A stretch of 64,000 nt of DNA from Burkholderiaceae bacterium 26 (GCA_000955795.1 JYOB01000008.1:1-64000); one strand, 5' to 3'. Shown: positions 27,348-38,313, counted from the stretch's first letter. Numbers and translations: made by a program. Notes: generated by a model from the letters alone, not told the origin.

Positions 27348-28592
27348 CTACTGCACCAATGCTGGAACCAAGGGGCCCTTGCTGCCGCCCGCCAGGCCAC
27401 TGGGTGAACACGGGCTGCTGGTGCCCCCTGCGTTGCCCAGGAACTCAAACTGCGGCGTGTTGTGGACACCGTCAATGGGCTGCAACATCAGCATGCAGGC
27501 GTAGTCGATGATCTTTGACGCGGATGAGATGACGGGTACTAGGACAACGCGCCGATTCACCCCATAGGTGGCCAAATCGCCACTGTTCCCGCTGGTGGCG
27601 AGGCTCTTGTAGCCGCCCTTGACGTTGAGCCCGGTGATCTTGTCGCCGCCGGTGACACTCGTCCCGGTATCGTCGTAGTTGGCATAGGCAAGCCGTTTGC
27701 TCTTGAAATTGGCAGCGCTCTTGTCGGAGCCCGCAGCAGGTGTGCCGCTGTAGGCGTTCTGCGGCACCGTGTTCGTCCAATTGGTCGACGTATAGGAGTA
27801 GCCCGTGAAATCCGGCTGCAGTTGCGACGCGTTTGACTTGTTCTTGTAGATGCCAAAGCGCCCGTTCCAGTTGTCGTCAACAGAGACCTTCGCACCAGGT
27901 GTCCCCAACTGATCACCGATCTTGGAATTGCAATAGCCCTGATCCATTTCGGTTTTCGTCTCGTTGGCATTGGTGGAGCCGTCGAGGTTGTACCAACCCA
28001 TCTCACCCGGTGTAGTGGACCCGCCGGAGTACAGCATGCTGACCCACTCACCGATCTGGAAACCATAGTTGGGAGCCGTACCCCCGGATTTTGGGATCAG
28101 GGCCACTGGAATGGGGCACGTGCTCTGCGCATGTACACGCGTGGCCACCGCCAGCGCAGCAACGGCATTGCTGGTGGCACCACCAACGAACTTGATCAAG
28201 CGTGCCGTGATCCCGCTCGTGGTATGCGTGCACTTGACGTAGCTCGACGAACTCGACGCCACGCCGGCTGCGCTGTAGGTACCGTTCAGTGCCGCGCTGA
28301 ACGTGACATCCGCGTTCGCCAACGATGCGGACGACGCTTGATAGACGACGCGGTTGGCATTGCCCGCTGTCAGCCCCGCATTCGTCGCCCGAGTCAGTGC
28401 ATCCGATGCACCATCCAGTTCCTGCGCCGCTGACAAGGCACAGCTATCCACCGCTGACTGAAGCTCCGTCTTGGCCACGAACAAGCCACTCAAGTCGATG
28501 ACCAGACCTGCCATTCCCAGCAACACGGCAAGGGTCAAGCCGACCATCGGGAGCACCGCCCCTCGTTCTCTCTGTTTGGTATGCGCGCGCAT
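27348..28592 (-). CDS. tadG: TadG-like pilus assembly protein
   Basis: 414 aa. N-terminal TadE/G-like segment ERGAVLPMVGLTLAVLLGMAGLVIDLSGLFVAKTELQSAVDSCALSAAQEL (about 8-58), followed by a long Ser/Thr/Gly-rich exported region with several cysteines. The reading frame is open to 29012, but only the ATG at 28592 has a ribosome-binding site (GGAGGCGAAGG) and places the membrane segment at the N-terminus. No clear von Willebrand A metal site is seen. First gene of the minus-strand tadG-tadE-tadE operon. Confidence 0.88.
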   Translation of the reverse strand: MRAHTKQRERGAVLPMVGLTLAVLLGMAGLVIDLSGLFVAKTELQSAVDSCALSAAQELDGASDALTRATNAGLTAGNANRVVYQASSASLANADVTFSAALNGTYSAAGVASSSSSYVKCTHTTSGITARLIKFVGGATSNAVAALAVATRVHAQSTCPIPVALIPKSGGTAPNYGFQIGEWVSMLYSGGSTTPGEMGWYNLDGSTNANETKTEMDQGYCNSKIGDQLGTPGAKVSVDDNWNGRFGIYKNKSNASQLQPDFTGYSYTSTNWTNTVPQNAYSGTPAAGSDKSAANFKSKRLAYANYDDTGTSVTGGDKITGLNVKGGYKSLATSGNSGDLATYGVNRRVVLVPVISSASKIIDYACMLMLQPIDGVHNTPQFEFLGNAGGTSSPCSPSGLAGGSKGPLVPALVQ

Positions 28593-28813
28593 ATGCCTTC
28601 GCCTCCGCCGGTATGAGTGGCTATCGGGCGTTGTACCGACTACCTGCCGCGGCTCGCCGGTCGCTTGCAGATTTCCCCGTCCCTTATCGTCAGTTGTAGC
28701 CGCCACAGACGCAGTCCGAAACTGGCCGTAGGTATGATTCAGCGATGAAACGCGAAGCCGCTTGGTCGCTTGCATTGCGGGAGGTTTGTGCAGGCAGCCC
28801 ATGTTGCCCTCCG

Positions 28814-29260
28814 CTAGCGGAACGTCCAGAACCGGTGCAATAGGAAGGTGAGCGGCGGCACCACCGACAGGATGGCCGCAAGCCCGACCCAGTAGCTCAG
28901 GCCCAACGTCTGCGCCAGCCATGAGATCGCAAGCGTCAGCGCCAAGCAGAGCAGTGAGACGGCGTAGAAGCGCAGGAAATTGGCGCGCCCCGGCTTGGCC
29001 GAGAAGCTCCACAGCGCGTTGAGCAGGTACGAGCAGACGTTGGCGCAGACAAACGCTACGCCGTTGGCCGTCACCTGGGAGGCAGAAAAACCGTTGATGA
29101 GCGTGGTGGCGATGGCAATGTGCATGCCGGTGGCCACAACACCGGAGACCCCGAAGCGGAACACGCGGGTCACCATCGTGCGGTCCGGCAACCGCTGCAC
29201 AAGCGTTGGCGGCAGCACACCCGCCAATGCGTTCATGACGCCCGATTCAGCGTGTCGCAT
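28814..29260 (-). CDS. gtrA: GtrA-family membrane protein
   Basis: 148 aa with four transmembrane helices, the GtrA/DPMS family: FRFGVSGVVATGMHIAIATTLI, then ANGVAFVCANVCSYLLNALWSF and a C-terminal LLHRFWTFR motif typical of the family. GtrA proteins are proposed to flip undecaprenyl-phosphate-linked glucose. No glycosyltransferase lies next to it here; the matching GtrB-like enzyme is at 10078-11094. Start may be 29260 or the ATG eight codons downstream. Confidence 0.85.
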   Translation of the reverse strand: MRHAESGVMNALAGVLPPTLVQRLPDRTMVTRVFRFGVSGVVATGMHIAIATTLINGFSASQVTANGVAFVCANVCSYLLNALWSFSAKPGRANFLRFYAVSLLCLALTLAISWLAQTLGLSYWVGLAAILSVVPPLTFLLHRFWTFR

Positions 29261-29378
29261 GATGTCCCCCGTCCCTCTGTCACCATTCTTGGTGGCGCGA
29301 GGCGGGGGGGAAATCGATCAAACGGATGACGAAGCTGTCAGGAATTGGACGAGCGTAACGAGCGGAGTCCGTGACGCG

Positions 29379-30464
29379 TCAATCCGCGTCGCCGTTGTCA
29401 CTGCCGCCGTGCGTGCGGTCAAAGCGGCGCAGCGTATCGATGCGCTCGCGCGTCAGCGGGTGAGACGAGAAGAACGCCGAGGCATCGTCATCGCTAGCGG
29501 CGTCGGGCTTCTTCGGTGCATCTGCCTTGCGCGTGCCGCCATGCGTGTCTTCCAGCGCCTGCAGCACATCGGCAAACGCGCCGACAGACAAGCCGTTCTC
29601 CTGCAGCAGCAGCGCGGCATAGCGGTCGGCATCGCGCTCGTAGTCACGCGAATAGCGCAGCGTCAGCAGCGCCGCCGGCACGCCCGACAGAATCGTCGAG
29701 ACATCGCCAAACAACAGCGCCGCCGTTGCTCCGATGGCCGACGACTGAATCACCTGCCGCAGCCCGTGGCGATATTCAACGTGACCCGCCTCGTGCGCCA
29801 GCACACCCGTCAGGCCATCGCCCTCACCCACCAGCTTGACGAGCGCGTCGGTCACGACGATGTCGCCGCCGGGCAGCGCAAAGGCATTGGCGCCGATGTC
29901 GGCATCGCGAAAAACGATGTGATACGTGTGCGTGGCCTGCGGGGGCCTCTGCAGCGCAGCAAAGCGTGCGCGGATGCGGTCTTGCTGCGCGGCAGGCAGC
30001 TTGCTTGGCCGCAGCCAGCGCTCGTCCATTGCTTTCAGCGTGCTGCGCCCGAGCTGTGCCTCGGCGCGCTGCGGCACCATATTGGCCACCACCTTGGCAC
30101 CCCACGGCAAGCCGTAGCGATAGCCCAGCGCCAGCACGACCACCATGGCCAACAGCGAGCCCAGCGCCAGCTTCCAGCTGTTCTGCGCCAGCACGACCCA
30201 GCCCTCGCGATAGCCGGTGCGATGCAGCAGCGCATTCAGCGATGCCTGCTCTGCCGGGTCGTTGATCTCGCAAAACGCGCCATCTTCGAAGGTGATCAAG
30301 CGCGGGGCATGTTTGACGCGCTCCGACACCCGCAGCGTGGAGAGCGCCGCGCGGCGCAGCGCCGTGCCCTCCGCGTCGAACAGCACCGCCTCGCCCGCCT
30401 CGACGGCAAGGCGCACGGGTTGCGCGCGCGAGGTACGGCCGTCGAAGTAGGTCGCAAGAATCAC
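29379..30464 (-). CDS. M48-family membrane metallopeptidase
   Basis: 361 aa from a GTG at 30464 (purine-rich AGGCAAAGG upstream); no ATG fits. One transmembrane helix near residues 105-125, then the catalytic domain with zinc motif HEAGHVEYRHG and the downstream ERDADRYA that supplies the third ligand (Glu). Ste24/HtpX-like Zn protease. Begins 26 bp after the YjgN gene and is almost certainly cotranscribed. The C-terminal SSHPLTRERIDTLRRF is the usual M48 ending. Confidence 0.88.
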   Translation of the reverse strand: MILATYFDGRTSRAQPVRLAVEAGEAVLFDAEGTALRRAALSTLRVSERVKHAPRLITFEDGAFCEINDPAEQASLNALLHRTGYREGWVVLAQNSWKLALGSLLAMVVVLALGYRYGLPWGAKVVANMVPQRAEAQLGRSTLKAMDERWLRPSKLPAAQQDRIRARFAALQRPPQATHTYHIVFRDADIGANAFALPGGDIVVTDALVKLVGEGDGLTGVLAHEAGHVEYRHGLRQVIQSSAIGATAALLFGDVSTILSGVPAALLTLRYSRDYERDADRYAALLLQENGLSVGAFADVLQALEDTHGGTRKADAPKKPDAASDDDASAFFSSHPLTRERIDTLRRFDRTHGGSDNGDAD

Positions 30465-30490
30465 AGCGGTTGCCTTTGCCTGCAGCGCGC

Positions 30491-31564
30491 TTACAGCGCG
30501 ATATCGATGTCGTACCAGTCCACCGTTGCGTCGCCCAGGGCGCCCACGTTGGTGGTTTCGCCGGCAACGAAGGTGTCGAGCGAACCGGCCGCGATCATCG
30601 TCACCGAGTCGAGCTTGTAGCGCGCCGTGCGCACACGTGCAAACGGCGTGAACAGGCCGACGGTGATCACGATCAGCACCGCATTCGACACGAAGATCCA
30701 GAACAGCTTGCCCGCGCCCACCTGGCTCTGGAAGCGATGCGCGCCTAGCGTGGTGTGGTTCCACACCACGTTCTGCAGGCGCGACAGGAAGTACGGCGTC
30801 AGGAACAGCATCGCGGCATACATGAACAACCCGACGAGGATGAAGCCGAAGATCTGGCCCACACCCGGCGCGCTGTGCAACGACACACCCAGCACCAGCG
30901 CGAGGCAAGAGGCCACCACGATCGCCAGGATCGCCAGCCCGAAGGTGCGCAGATACACGCCGTAGAAGTTGCCCGGTGTGCCCGAGAAATCAAACGGCGC
31001 GGTACCGAAGCGCGTGTTCTTGTGCTGGAAACGCTTGAAGCGCTGGTGCGCCAGCGGTGCGAGCAGATACAGCGAGATCACGCTCAGAATCGGCCACACC
31101 AGAAACACCATGTAGCCCTCGGCATCCTTGCCCGTAAAGGCAAAGCGCAGGCCGCGGTAGCTGGAATTGGCCATGCGAAAGCGCAGCGAGCGCACGAGCA
31201 GCCACGGAAACGCAGCGGCCATCACCACAAGCAACGCCAGCCCCAGCAACGGCGACGAATGGCCCAGGAGGTTGAACGCAAGCGCCAGCACGAAAATGAT
31301 CGCGCGGCCCTTGAGAATGGCGGTCGGGCTGCCGTGATAGTCGAAGCTCGAACCAGCCAGTTGCGTGTTGCGATAAAAATACTGCAGCGTGCGCACCTTC
31401 GCCCAGGCCGAGTAAATGCCCAACGTGACGATGGTCAGCAGCAGGTTGACGATCCAGATGCGGAAGTATTCGGAGCCGCTGCCGATAAAGCGCAGTCGCA
31501 GCGGTTGCGGCGCAGCCGGAGCGGGGGCGCTGCCCAGGACGGACTCGCGTGCGATGTCGTTCAT
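30491..31564 (-). CDS. yjgN: YjgN/DUF898 family membrane protein
   Basis: 357 aa with about seven to eight membrane helices. DUF898 repeats are visible: FRIWIVNLLLTIVTLGIYSAWAKVRTLQYFYRNTQLAGSSF near the start and LFWIFVSNAVLIVITVGLFTPFARVRTARYKLD near the end. Function is unknown for the family. Paired with the M48 peptidase gene downstream, which suggests a membrane quality-control or processing unit (inference). Confidence 0.85.
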   Translation of the reverse strand: MNDIARESVLGSAPAPAAPQPLRLRFIGSGSEYFRIWIVNLLLTIVTLGIYSAWAKVRTLQYFYRNTQLAGSSFDYHGSPTAILKGRAIIFVLALAFNLLGHSSPLLGLALLVVMAAAFPWLLVRSLRFRMANSSYRGLRFAFTGKDAEGYMVFLVWPILSVISLYLLAPLAHQRFKRFQHKNTRFGTAPFDFSGTPGNFYGVYLRTFGLAILAIVVASCLALVLGVSLHSAPGVGQIFGFILVGLFMYAAMLFLTPYFLSRLQNVVWNHTTLGAHRFQSQVGAGKLFWIFVSNAVLIVITVGLFTPFARVRTARYKLDSVTMIAAGSLDTFVAGETTNVGALGDATVDWYDIDIAL

Positions 31565-31714
31565 CTGTTTTCCCTTCCCTGAGTTGTTGTCGTGCCCGCT
31601 TCAGGACGCTGATCGTTTATCGATACTTAACGACGCTGAGGCTCGCGGGTGGGGCCGATTGTATCCAAGCCCACTGCATTGCAGCGTTAACGCCGCCTTA
31701 ACAAAGCAGGCAAC

Positions 31715-31750
31715 AAAAAACCCCGCGGGCTCGCACCCACGGGGTTTTTT
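31715..31750 (-). terminator. Rho-independent terminator after groEL
   Basis: AAAAAACCCCG and CGGGGTTTTTT arms with a short GC-rich loop, 54 bp past the groEL stop on the minus strand. The A-run and T-run on the two sides make it potentially bidirectional. Confidence 0.85.
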
Positions 31751-31803
31751 GCTTGGAACAGCCATCCCGAAAGATGGCCGGGCCAGGTTGCCGGACAGGC
31801 AAA

Positions 31804-33519
<1,716 letters not shown>

Positions 33520-33551
33520 TTACTGGTAAGCCGATGCGACAGAGCGCCCGC

Positions 33552-33842
33552 TTACTTCGCCACCACGGCCATGATGTCTTCTTCGCGCATGACCAGGACT
33601 TCCTGACCATCCACCTTGACGCCTTGGCCGGCATACTTGCCGAACAGCACGCGGTCGCCGACCTTCACGTCCAGCGCGATCGCATTGCCCTTGTCGTCTT
33701 TCTTGCCCGGACCGACGGCCAGCACTTCGCCTTGATCCGGCTTTTCAGCGGCGGCGTCAGGAATGACGATGCCCGAAGCGGTCTTCGTTTCGTTGTCCAG
33801 GCGCTTCACGATCACGCGATCATGCAAGGGACGCAGGTTCAT
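33552..33842 (-). CDS. groS: Co-chaperonin GroES
   Basis: 96 aa heptameric lid of Gro[27 protein letters not shown] opening, mobile loop at about 16-33, and the C-terminal [16 protein letters not shown]. Length and sequence are those of a standard beta-proteobacterial GroES. First gene of the operon; its 5' leader carries CIRCE. Confidence 0.98.
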   Translation of the reverse strand: MNLRPLHDRVIVKRLDNETKTASGIVIPDAAAEKPDQGEVLAVGPGKKDDKGNAIALDVKVGDRVLFGKYAGQGVKVDGQEVLVMREEDIMAVVAK

Positions 33843-33931
33843 ACAAACTCCTCAATGCAAAGTGAGTGTTTATTCACAAAACGCGCCGCGGGACGCGGCG
33901 CATCGGGAAAGCATCGGGGGTGGAGGCATTG

Positions 33932-33958
33932 TTAGCACTCCTGCCCGGCGAGTGCTAA
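33932..33958. promoter_or_regulatory. CIRCE operator (HrcA binding site)
   Basis: Perfect inverted repeat TTAGCACTC, 9-nt spacer, GAGTGCTAA. This is the CIRCE consensus recognised by the heat-shock repressor HrcA. It touches the -10 box of the groES promoter and covers the expected start of transcription. Confidence 0.97.
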
Positions 33959-33986
33959 TTATAGGGACGGGGTATTACGATTTCAA
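33958..33986 (-). promoter_or_regulatory. Sigma-70 type promoter of groES-groEL
   Basis: On the minus strand TTGAAA (33986-33981) and TATAAT (33963-33958) are separated by exactly 17 bp. The -10 box abuts CIRCE, so HrcA would block the polymerase. The TTGAAA -35 could also serve sigma-32, but the -10 is a consensus housekeeping box. Confidence 0.85.
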
Positions 33987-34866
33987 GAACGGGTGTCGAG
34001 ATTCACTCAATTTGGAACTTTGGTCACTCAATGTGGAACTCTCTGACGCAGCACGGCGCGCCGAAAACAGTAAACTCCTTATATTTCAATTAGTTAGTAC
34101 ACAAGAGGTGCGCCAGGGAGAGCACCATTGGTTGCGTCTCACGCGGCAAACTGCGGGGCCTTGCCGCACTAAACTCCGCTCTTCTCTCTGCAAGACGGTC
34201 CGATAGGCTTCGTCACCTACAAGAAGCAATTGCCGAGGCACAGCATGCGAGCGAGCCTCTGGTGGCTAAGGGGAATCAGCACCCCGCGAGGATCTCCAGC
34301 CTCAAGAACGCCTTGGCATGGACCTTTAGACGGCCCTCGATCAGGGGAGATACGATGTAGTAACACGTGGTCGTACCCCTCTTGATATCTCAGCTTCAAC
34401 GGCTGCTTGCCACATTGAACGCGGCCCCACTCGAGTTCTCGACCTAGAACAATCCACGCAGCTTGCCAGTGTCCTGAGTACGCAGAGGCGTGCAGGCACA
34501 AGAAGGCATCCGGATATTCATCGCTCCTCCGTGCTCCTTCGCTCGCGAAGCCCTGTTCATCGAAAGCGCTCGCTCAACTCCATCAGTCACTGCAAAAAAA
34601 CAGCGATCGCCAGATTGGAGGGCGTACCGAGACTGCCCACGGGCGACCTGCATCTCAGCGAGGCATCGCAGGTCTGGGACATAAGACGATGACAGGTGTC
34701 GGGGCCGCGGCGCCCCTGGGTATGATCTAGGCGCTTAATTCACCGCCGCCTGGGCGCCAGACCCGACGGCGGAAGGTTCTTCCGAATAGGTAAAGATGTC
34801 CGGAGAGCTTCTAAGCGCGTATGCTGGGATTGCCACCCTGGCAAGCAACGCACTAGGAGCAACAAC
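33987..34866. other. Gene-poor region right of groES
   Basis: About 880 bp with no supportable gene and lower GC around 34050-34130. It begins with two copies of a 17-nt direct repeat (34003-34040). Frames on both strands (for example 34217-34501 and 34444-34653 on the minus strand) lack ribosome-binding sites and recognisable domains. A decayed mobile element is possible. The last about 70 bp lead into the small gene at 34867. Confidence 0.4.
34003..34040. repeat. Two direct repeats, 21-bp period
   Basis: TCACTCAATTTGGAACT at 34003 and TCACTCAATGTGGAACT at 34024 differ at one base. Such spaced direct repeats resemble transposase-binding sites at the ends of IS21-type or related elements, but no transposase gene is near. 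Confidence 0.5.
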
Positions 34867-35004
34867 ATGGCCAAGAGTCAACTACGCAGCACTCGCGAAG
34901 CGAAAAAACCCAAGCAGTCCAAGAAGCCGTCAGTGCCGGCAACCCCGTCCAGCACGGTGCATTCTCGGGTTGGGAACGAAGGTGTCGCCAAGAAGAAGAC
35001 GTAA
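34867..35004 (+). CDS. Small basic conserved protein
   Basis: 45 aa, strongly basic: MAKSQLRSTREAKKPKQSKK then VPATPSS and a KKKT end. AGGAG lies 9 nt before the ATG. Short proteins that begin in this way recur in Burkholderiaceae genomes as I remember them; the function is unknown, and nucleic-acid binding is plausible from composition only. Confidence 0.6.
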   Translation: MAKSQLRSTREAKKPKQSKKPSVPATPSSTVHSRVGNEGVAKKKT

Positions 35005-35114
35005 ATCGGTTGGCCGCGGACACGCGGCACAGTGATCACACGCAACTTGTAACGTTCACCGCAGAGAATCGATATCTCTACATTGAAAGCGCAGACCGCT
35101 TCGGGAGGCGCATC

Positions 35115-35432
35115 ATGATCCATCACAACACGGACCCCACTTTTCGAGGGCTTCCGCTCACCGCCGAGCAAGACTCGGAAATCCGTCACTACCTGAAAAG
35201 GAAGGCCAAGCTGGGCAAGCCATGGAATACCCCGGAGCTGCGCGGGATGCTTGAGGACATGCTGCTGCCGCCAAGTACCGAGGACGATAGCCAGAGCGGT
35301 ATCCCGCGCGATGCGTTGGCCGCCGCAGAGCACGCAGCGGCGTTCGTCGATCAGGATATGGAGCCAATTGAGGCGTATGAGGAATTGCATGCCGCGATGG
35401 AAGCCGAGAGCATGAAAGGCGATACGCAGTAA
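35115..35432 (+). CDS. Hypothetical protein
   Basis: 105 aa from the ATG at 35115, which has GGGAGGCG at good spacing; the frame is open further left to 35010 with a non-ATG start. Acidic, soluble, with LTAEQDSEIRHYLKRKAKLGKPW and a C-terminal helix rich in Glu and Ala. I do not recognise a family. Confidence 0.55.
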   Translation: MIHHNTDPTFRGLPLTAEQDSEIRHYLKRKAKLGKPWNTPELRGMLEDMLLPPSTEDDSQSGIPRDALAAAEHAAAFVDQDMEPIEAYEELHAAMEAESMKGDTQ

Positions 35433-35501
35433 CAGGAGCGCTTCGCGCTGGTAGTGAGCGTGCAACCCGGTCCATCAAAGGCGTAGAACGCAGGACGACA
35501 T

Positions 35502-35753
35502 ATGGCACTCAGTTTTCCCAACCCCAGCCGCAGCTATGATGGGGCCAGGCATGGCGTGTGGTTCTGGGGTTACGACAATGCACGCGAAATTACTTTCCTT
35601 GTGGAAGACCGCGTACTGATGAATTTGGACCCCGGCCTCGGTTCTGACGAAGCCGGGGTGCTGGCCTCCTTCGACCGGCATCGCAATGAGATCGTGAAGA
35701 TCGCCATGGCCCTCTATGCCGAGGGGCGGCAGACTCTCTACACGCTGCACTAA
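35502..35753 (+). CDS. DUF1488-family protein
   Basis: 83 aa. MALSFPNPSRSYD opening and WFWGYDNAREITFLVEDRVLMNL are typical of DUF1488, a small family of unknown function found in proteobacteria. Start has CAGGACGACAT directly upstream. It is convergent with the response regulator gene 18 bp away. Confidence 0.75.
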   Translation: MALSFPNPSRSYDGARHGVWFWGYDNAREITFLVEDRVLMNLDPGLGSDEAGVLASFDRHRNEIVKIAMALYAEGRQTLYTLH

Positions 35754-35770
35754 GCAGCCCATACCCACGC

Positions 35771-36481
35771 TCAATGCTGCTTGGTATCAAGCATGTAGCC
35801 CTCTCCTCGAATCGTACGAATGAGCTTGGGTTCCTTGATGTCCTCTCGCAACTTGTGGCGCAAACGCGATATCTGCACGTCGATGCTGCGGTCAAATGCG
35901 TCGGTTGACTTGCCGCGTGCGGCATCCATCAAGTATTCGCGACTTAGTACGCGCCCCGGGGCAGCAAGAAATGCATTGAGGAGGCGGAACTCGGCGTTCG
36001 ACAGTGGGATGACCGTATGGTCGGCAGCGATCAAATGGCGGCCAATGAGGTTCAGACGCCAGTTTGCGAACCGGCACTCTTCCTGGGTATCGGCATGCGC
36101 ATGCAATTGGGCGCGCGTGCGGCGCAGGATGGTCTGGATACGCGCGACCAGCTCACGAGGCTCAAACGGCTTGACGACGTAGTCGTCTGCGCCCAGCTCG
36201 AGCCCTACGATCCTGTCCGTCATCTCGCCGCGCGCCGTGAGGATGATGATCGGGATATCCGACTTCGCGCGAATTTCGCGACATAGATCGAGTCCATCGC
36301 CATCAGGCAACATCAGATCCAGCACGACAATATCGGCTGTGCCATTAGCAAGCGCACGATGCATATCGGCACCGTTGGCGGCTTGCGTGGTGACCATGCC
36401 GAAATCGGCTAGGCAATCACACAGCAAGCCCCTGATCTGCGCGTCGTCGTCGACAGCGAGAACATGAATCGATTTGGTCAC
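35771..36481 (-). CDS. OmpR-family response regulator, orphan
   Basis: 236 aa. Receiver domain 1-120 with acidic pair DDD near residue 11, phosphoacceptor in VVLDLMLPDGDG (about D55), the conserved Thr (ILTARG) and Lys (VKPFEP); OmpR/PhoB winged-helix domain 135-230 with LSNAEFRLLNAFL and VQISRLRHKLRED. No kinase gene is adjacent. An EnvZ-like kinase of matching class sits alone at 49356-50348, at the other end of the tonB-peptidase block, so they are a likely pair. A palindrome at 36573-36596 lies in its own upstream region. Confidence 0.92.
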   Translation of the reverse strand: MTKSIHVLAVDDDAQIRGLLCDCLADFGMVTTQAANGADMHRALANGTADIVVLDLMLPDGDGLDLCREIRAKSDIPIIILTARGEMTDRIVGLELGADDYVVKPFEPRELVARIQTILRRTRAQLHAHADTQEECRFANWRLNLIGRHLIAADHTVIPLSNAEFRLLNAFLAAPGRVLSREYLMDAARGKSTDAFDRSIDVQISRLRHKLREDIKEPKLIRTIRGEGYMLDTKQH

Positions 36482-36572
36482 GGTGTCTCCCCCTCTCCGG
36501 TGTCGTAGCGGCAGCGTGCCGCGCTCGCGCCCACGGAATTATGAGACGCCAATATAAGAGCTTTTTTGTACG

Positions 36573-36596
36573 GATTATTTCACGCTTGAAATAATC
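36573..36596. promoter_or_regulatory. Palindromic operator candidate between regulator and tonB
   Basis: Perfect inverted repeat: arms GATTATTTCA and TGAAATAATC with spacer CGCT, located 92 bp upstream of the response-regulator start and about 230 bp upstream of tonB. The TTTCA-N4-TGAAA core recurs at 49257-49270 before the TonB receptor and kinase. Confidence 0.6.
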
Positions 36597-36828
36597 GACC
36601 TGTGTGCTGTTGCGCATACGTCCACGGCCAAGCATCCAGCAACATTCCCGTCACGCCGGTAGCGCAACGAAGTGTGCGATTTACACGCGCCGTCTTGCCA
36701 CGCTCTGCATCTGCTTCCCGCGCATTCAGCTTCGTATCAACCTCGATACAAAGTCGAGATGAAGTGGAAATGCCCAGGCTTTAACGTGCTCCTCAACAAG
36801 ACCTATCAAGGCAGGAGACACGTGGCAT

Positions 36829-37464
36829 ATGAACTACGCCCAACCCAAACCGCACGCTCGTCGAATGGCTGGCATCGCATTCGTGATCGCATTGCATGTG
36901 GTGATCCTGTACGCGCTGCTGAGCGGTATCGCAACCAACGTGGTGAAGATCATCACGACGCCGATCGAGACGCGTCTGATTGAAGAGGTCAAGCCTCCGC
37001 CCCCGCCCCCACCGCCTCCCAAGAAGCTGGCGGAGCCACCGCCCCGGCCGAAGCACGTTGCGCCACCCCCGTTTGTGCCGCCGCCGGAAGTGCATACCGC
37101 CACACCGCCGTCGCAAAACACCATCACCGCACAGTCGGCCACACCAACGCCGTCTGCGCCGGTCGCGCCTCCAGCACCGGCACCCGCGCCAGTTGCCGCA
37201 AGTGTGGGCGTTGTGTGCCCGAACTCGACGCAGGTGCGTGCGGGCATCCGCTATCCACGTGAAGCGATCAAAGACAGCCTCACGGGCGATGTTGTCGTGG
37301 CGTTCACGGTGGGCACTGACGGCAACGTGAAAGACCTGCGTGTCACCACGTCCGCCGCACCTGTGTTGGATCGCGCGGCCGAGAACGCCGTGCGGCAATT
37401 CCACTGCATCGCGCAAGGCCAGGAGGTGCGGGTGCAGGTGCCTTTCTCTTTCAAGCTCGATTGA
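36829..37464 (+). CDS. tonB: TonB energy-transducing protein
   Basis: 211 aa. One N-terminal membrane helix (about 13-35), a proline-rich periplasm-spanning stretch including a nine-proline run (about 55-65) and further PPPRP and APAPAP segments, and a C-terminal TonB domain (about 130-211) with RAGIRYPREAIKDSLTGDVVVAFTVGTDG. Start at 36829 behind CAGGAGAC. It heads tonB-exbB-exbD-exbD, a dedicated set whose likely client is the receptor at 46721-49093. Confidence 0.93.
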   Translation: MNYAQPKPHARRMAGIAFVIALHVVILYALLSGIATNVVKIITTPIETRLIEEVKPPPPPPPPPKKLAEPPPRPKHVAPPPFVPPPEVHTATPPSQNTITAQSATPTPSAPVAPPAPAPAPVAASVGVVCPNSTQVRAGIRYPREAIKDSLTGDVVVAFTVGTDGNVKDLRVTTSAAPVLDRAAENAVRQFHCIAQGQEVRVQVPFSFKLD

Positions 37465-37521
37465 GGCTGCAAGCGTCAGCCAATGCCATCACGTTATTCC
37501 AACACGTTCCAGGAGACAAAT

Positions 37522-38310
37522 ATGTTCAAACGCTACTACCCAGCTGCCGCCGCCGTCGCTCTGACGCTGGCAACCAGCGCGGCGCATGCCGCCACCGATG
37601 CGGTAACGAATCCATACGGCCTCGAGGCGCTTTGGAAAGGCGGCGATCTGATTGCCCGCGGCACACTGCTGATCCTCATCGTGATGTCGATGGGCAGCTG
37701 GTACATCATCGTCGCGAAGCTGCTTGAACAGGCCCGCGTGCTCCGCCGGGCAAAAGCTGCCGAAGAGGTCTTCTGGACTGCACCCACGCTCCCGGAAGGC
37801 GCACGCGCGCTCAACGAGGACTGCCCCTTCCGCTTCATTGCACAGGCCAGCCTGTCCGCATGGGACCACCACGATGGCGCGATGCTGGAGCAGATCAGCC
37901 TGGACACGTGGGTCACCACCGCCCTTGAGCGCGCCACCAACACCGTTTCCAATCGCCTGCAGGACGGTCTCTCCTTCCTGGGTACCGTCGGGTCAACTGC
38001 GCCATTCGTTGGACTGTTCGGGACGGTGTGGGGCATCTATCACGCGCTGACGGCCATCGGCATTGCCGGCCAGGCATCGATCGACAAAGTTGCCGGCCCC
38101 GTGGGCGAAGCATTGATCATGACCGCTATCGGCCTGGCCGTGGCCGTGCCGGCGGTGCTCGGCTACAACTGGCTGGTACGGCGCAACAAGGCTGTGATGG
38201 AGCGTGTGCGCGGCTTCTCCGCCGAACTGCATACCGTTCTCTTCACGGGCAAGACCACCGCTGCCGCTGCCGCCGCAACGCGGTCCATGGCGATTGCCCG
38301 CGTGGGGTGA
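37522..38310 (+). CDS. exbB: ExbB proton-channel component
   Basis: 262 aa from the ATG at 37522 (AGGAGAC upstream). N-terminal hydrophobic extension resembling a signal sequence, then three membrane helices: LIARGTLLILIVMSMGSWYIIV, and the conserved pair around GTVGSTAPFVGLFGTVWGIYHAL and VGEALIMTAIGLAVAVPAVLGYNW. MotA/TolQ/ExbB family. The N-terminal extension is like that of longer ExbB proteins. Confidence 0.93.
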   Translation: MFKRYYPAAAAVALTLATSAAHAATDAVTNPYGLEALWKGGDLIARGTLLILIVMSMGSWYIIVAKLLEQARVLRRAKAAEEVFWTAPTLPEGARALNEDCPFRFIAQASLSAWDHHDGAMLEQISLDTWVTTALERATNTVSNRLQDGLSFLGTVGSTAPFVGLFGTVWGIYHALTAIGIAGQASIDKVAGPVGEALIMTAIGLAVAVPAVLGYNWLVRRNKAVMERVRGFSAELHTVLFTGKTTAAAAAATRSMAIARVG

Positions 38311-38313
38311 GCC

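Noticed and set aside
28980-30620. 546-codon plus-strand frame opposite the gtrA start and M48 peptidase
   Set aside because: Antisense shadow of a real peptidase with zinc motifs; no domain and no ribosome-binding site.
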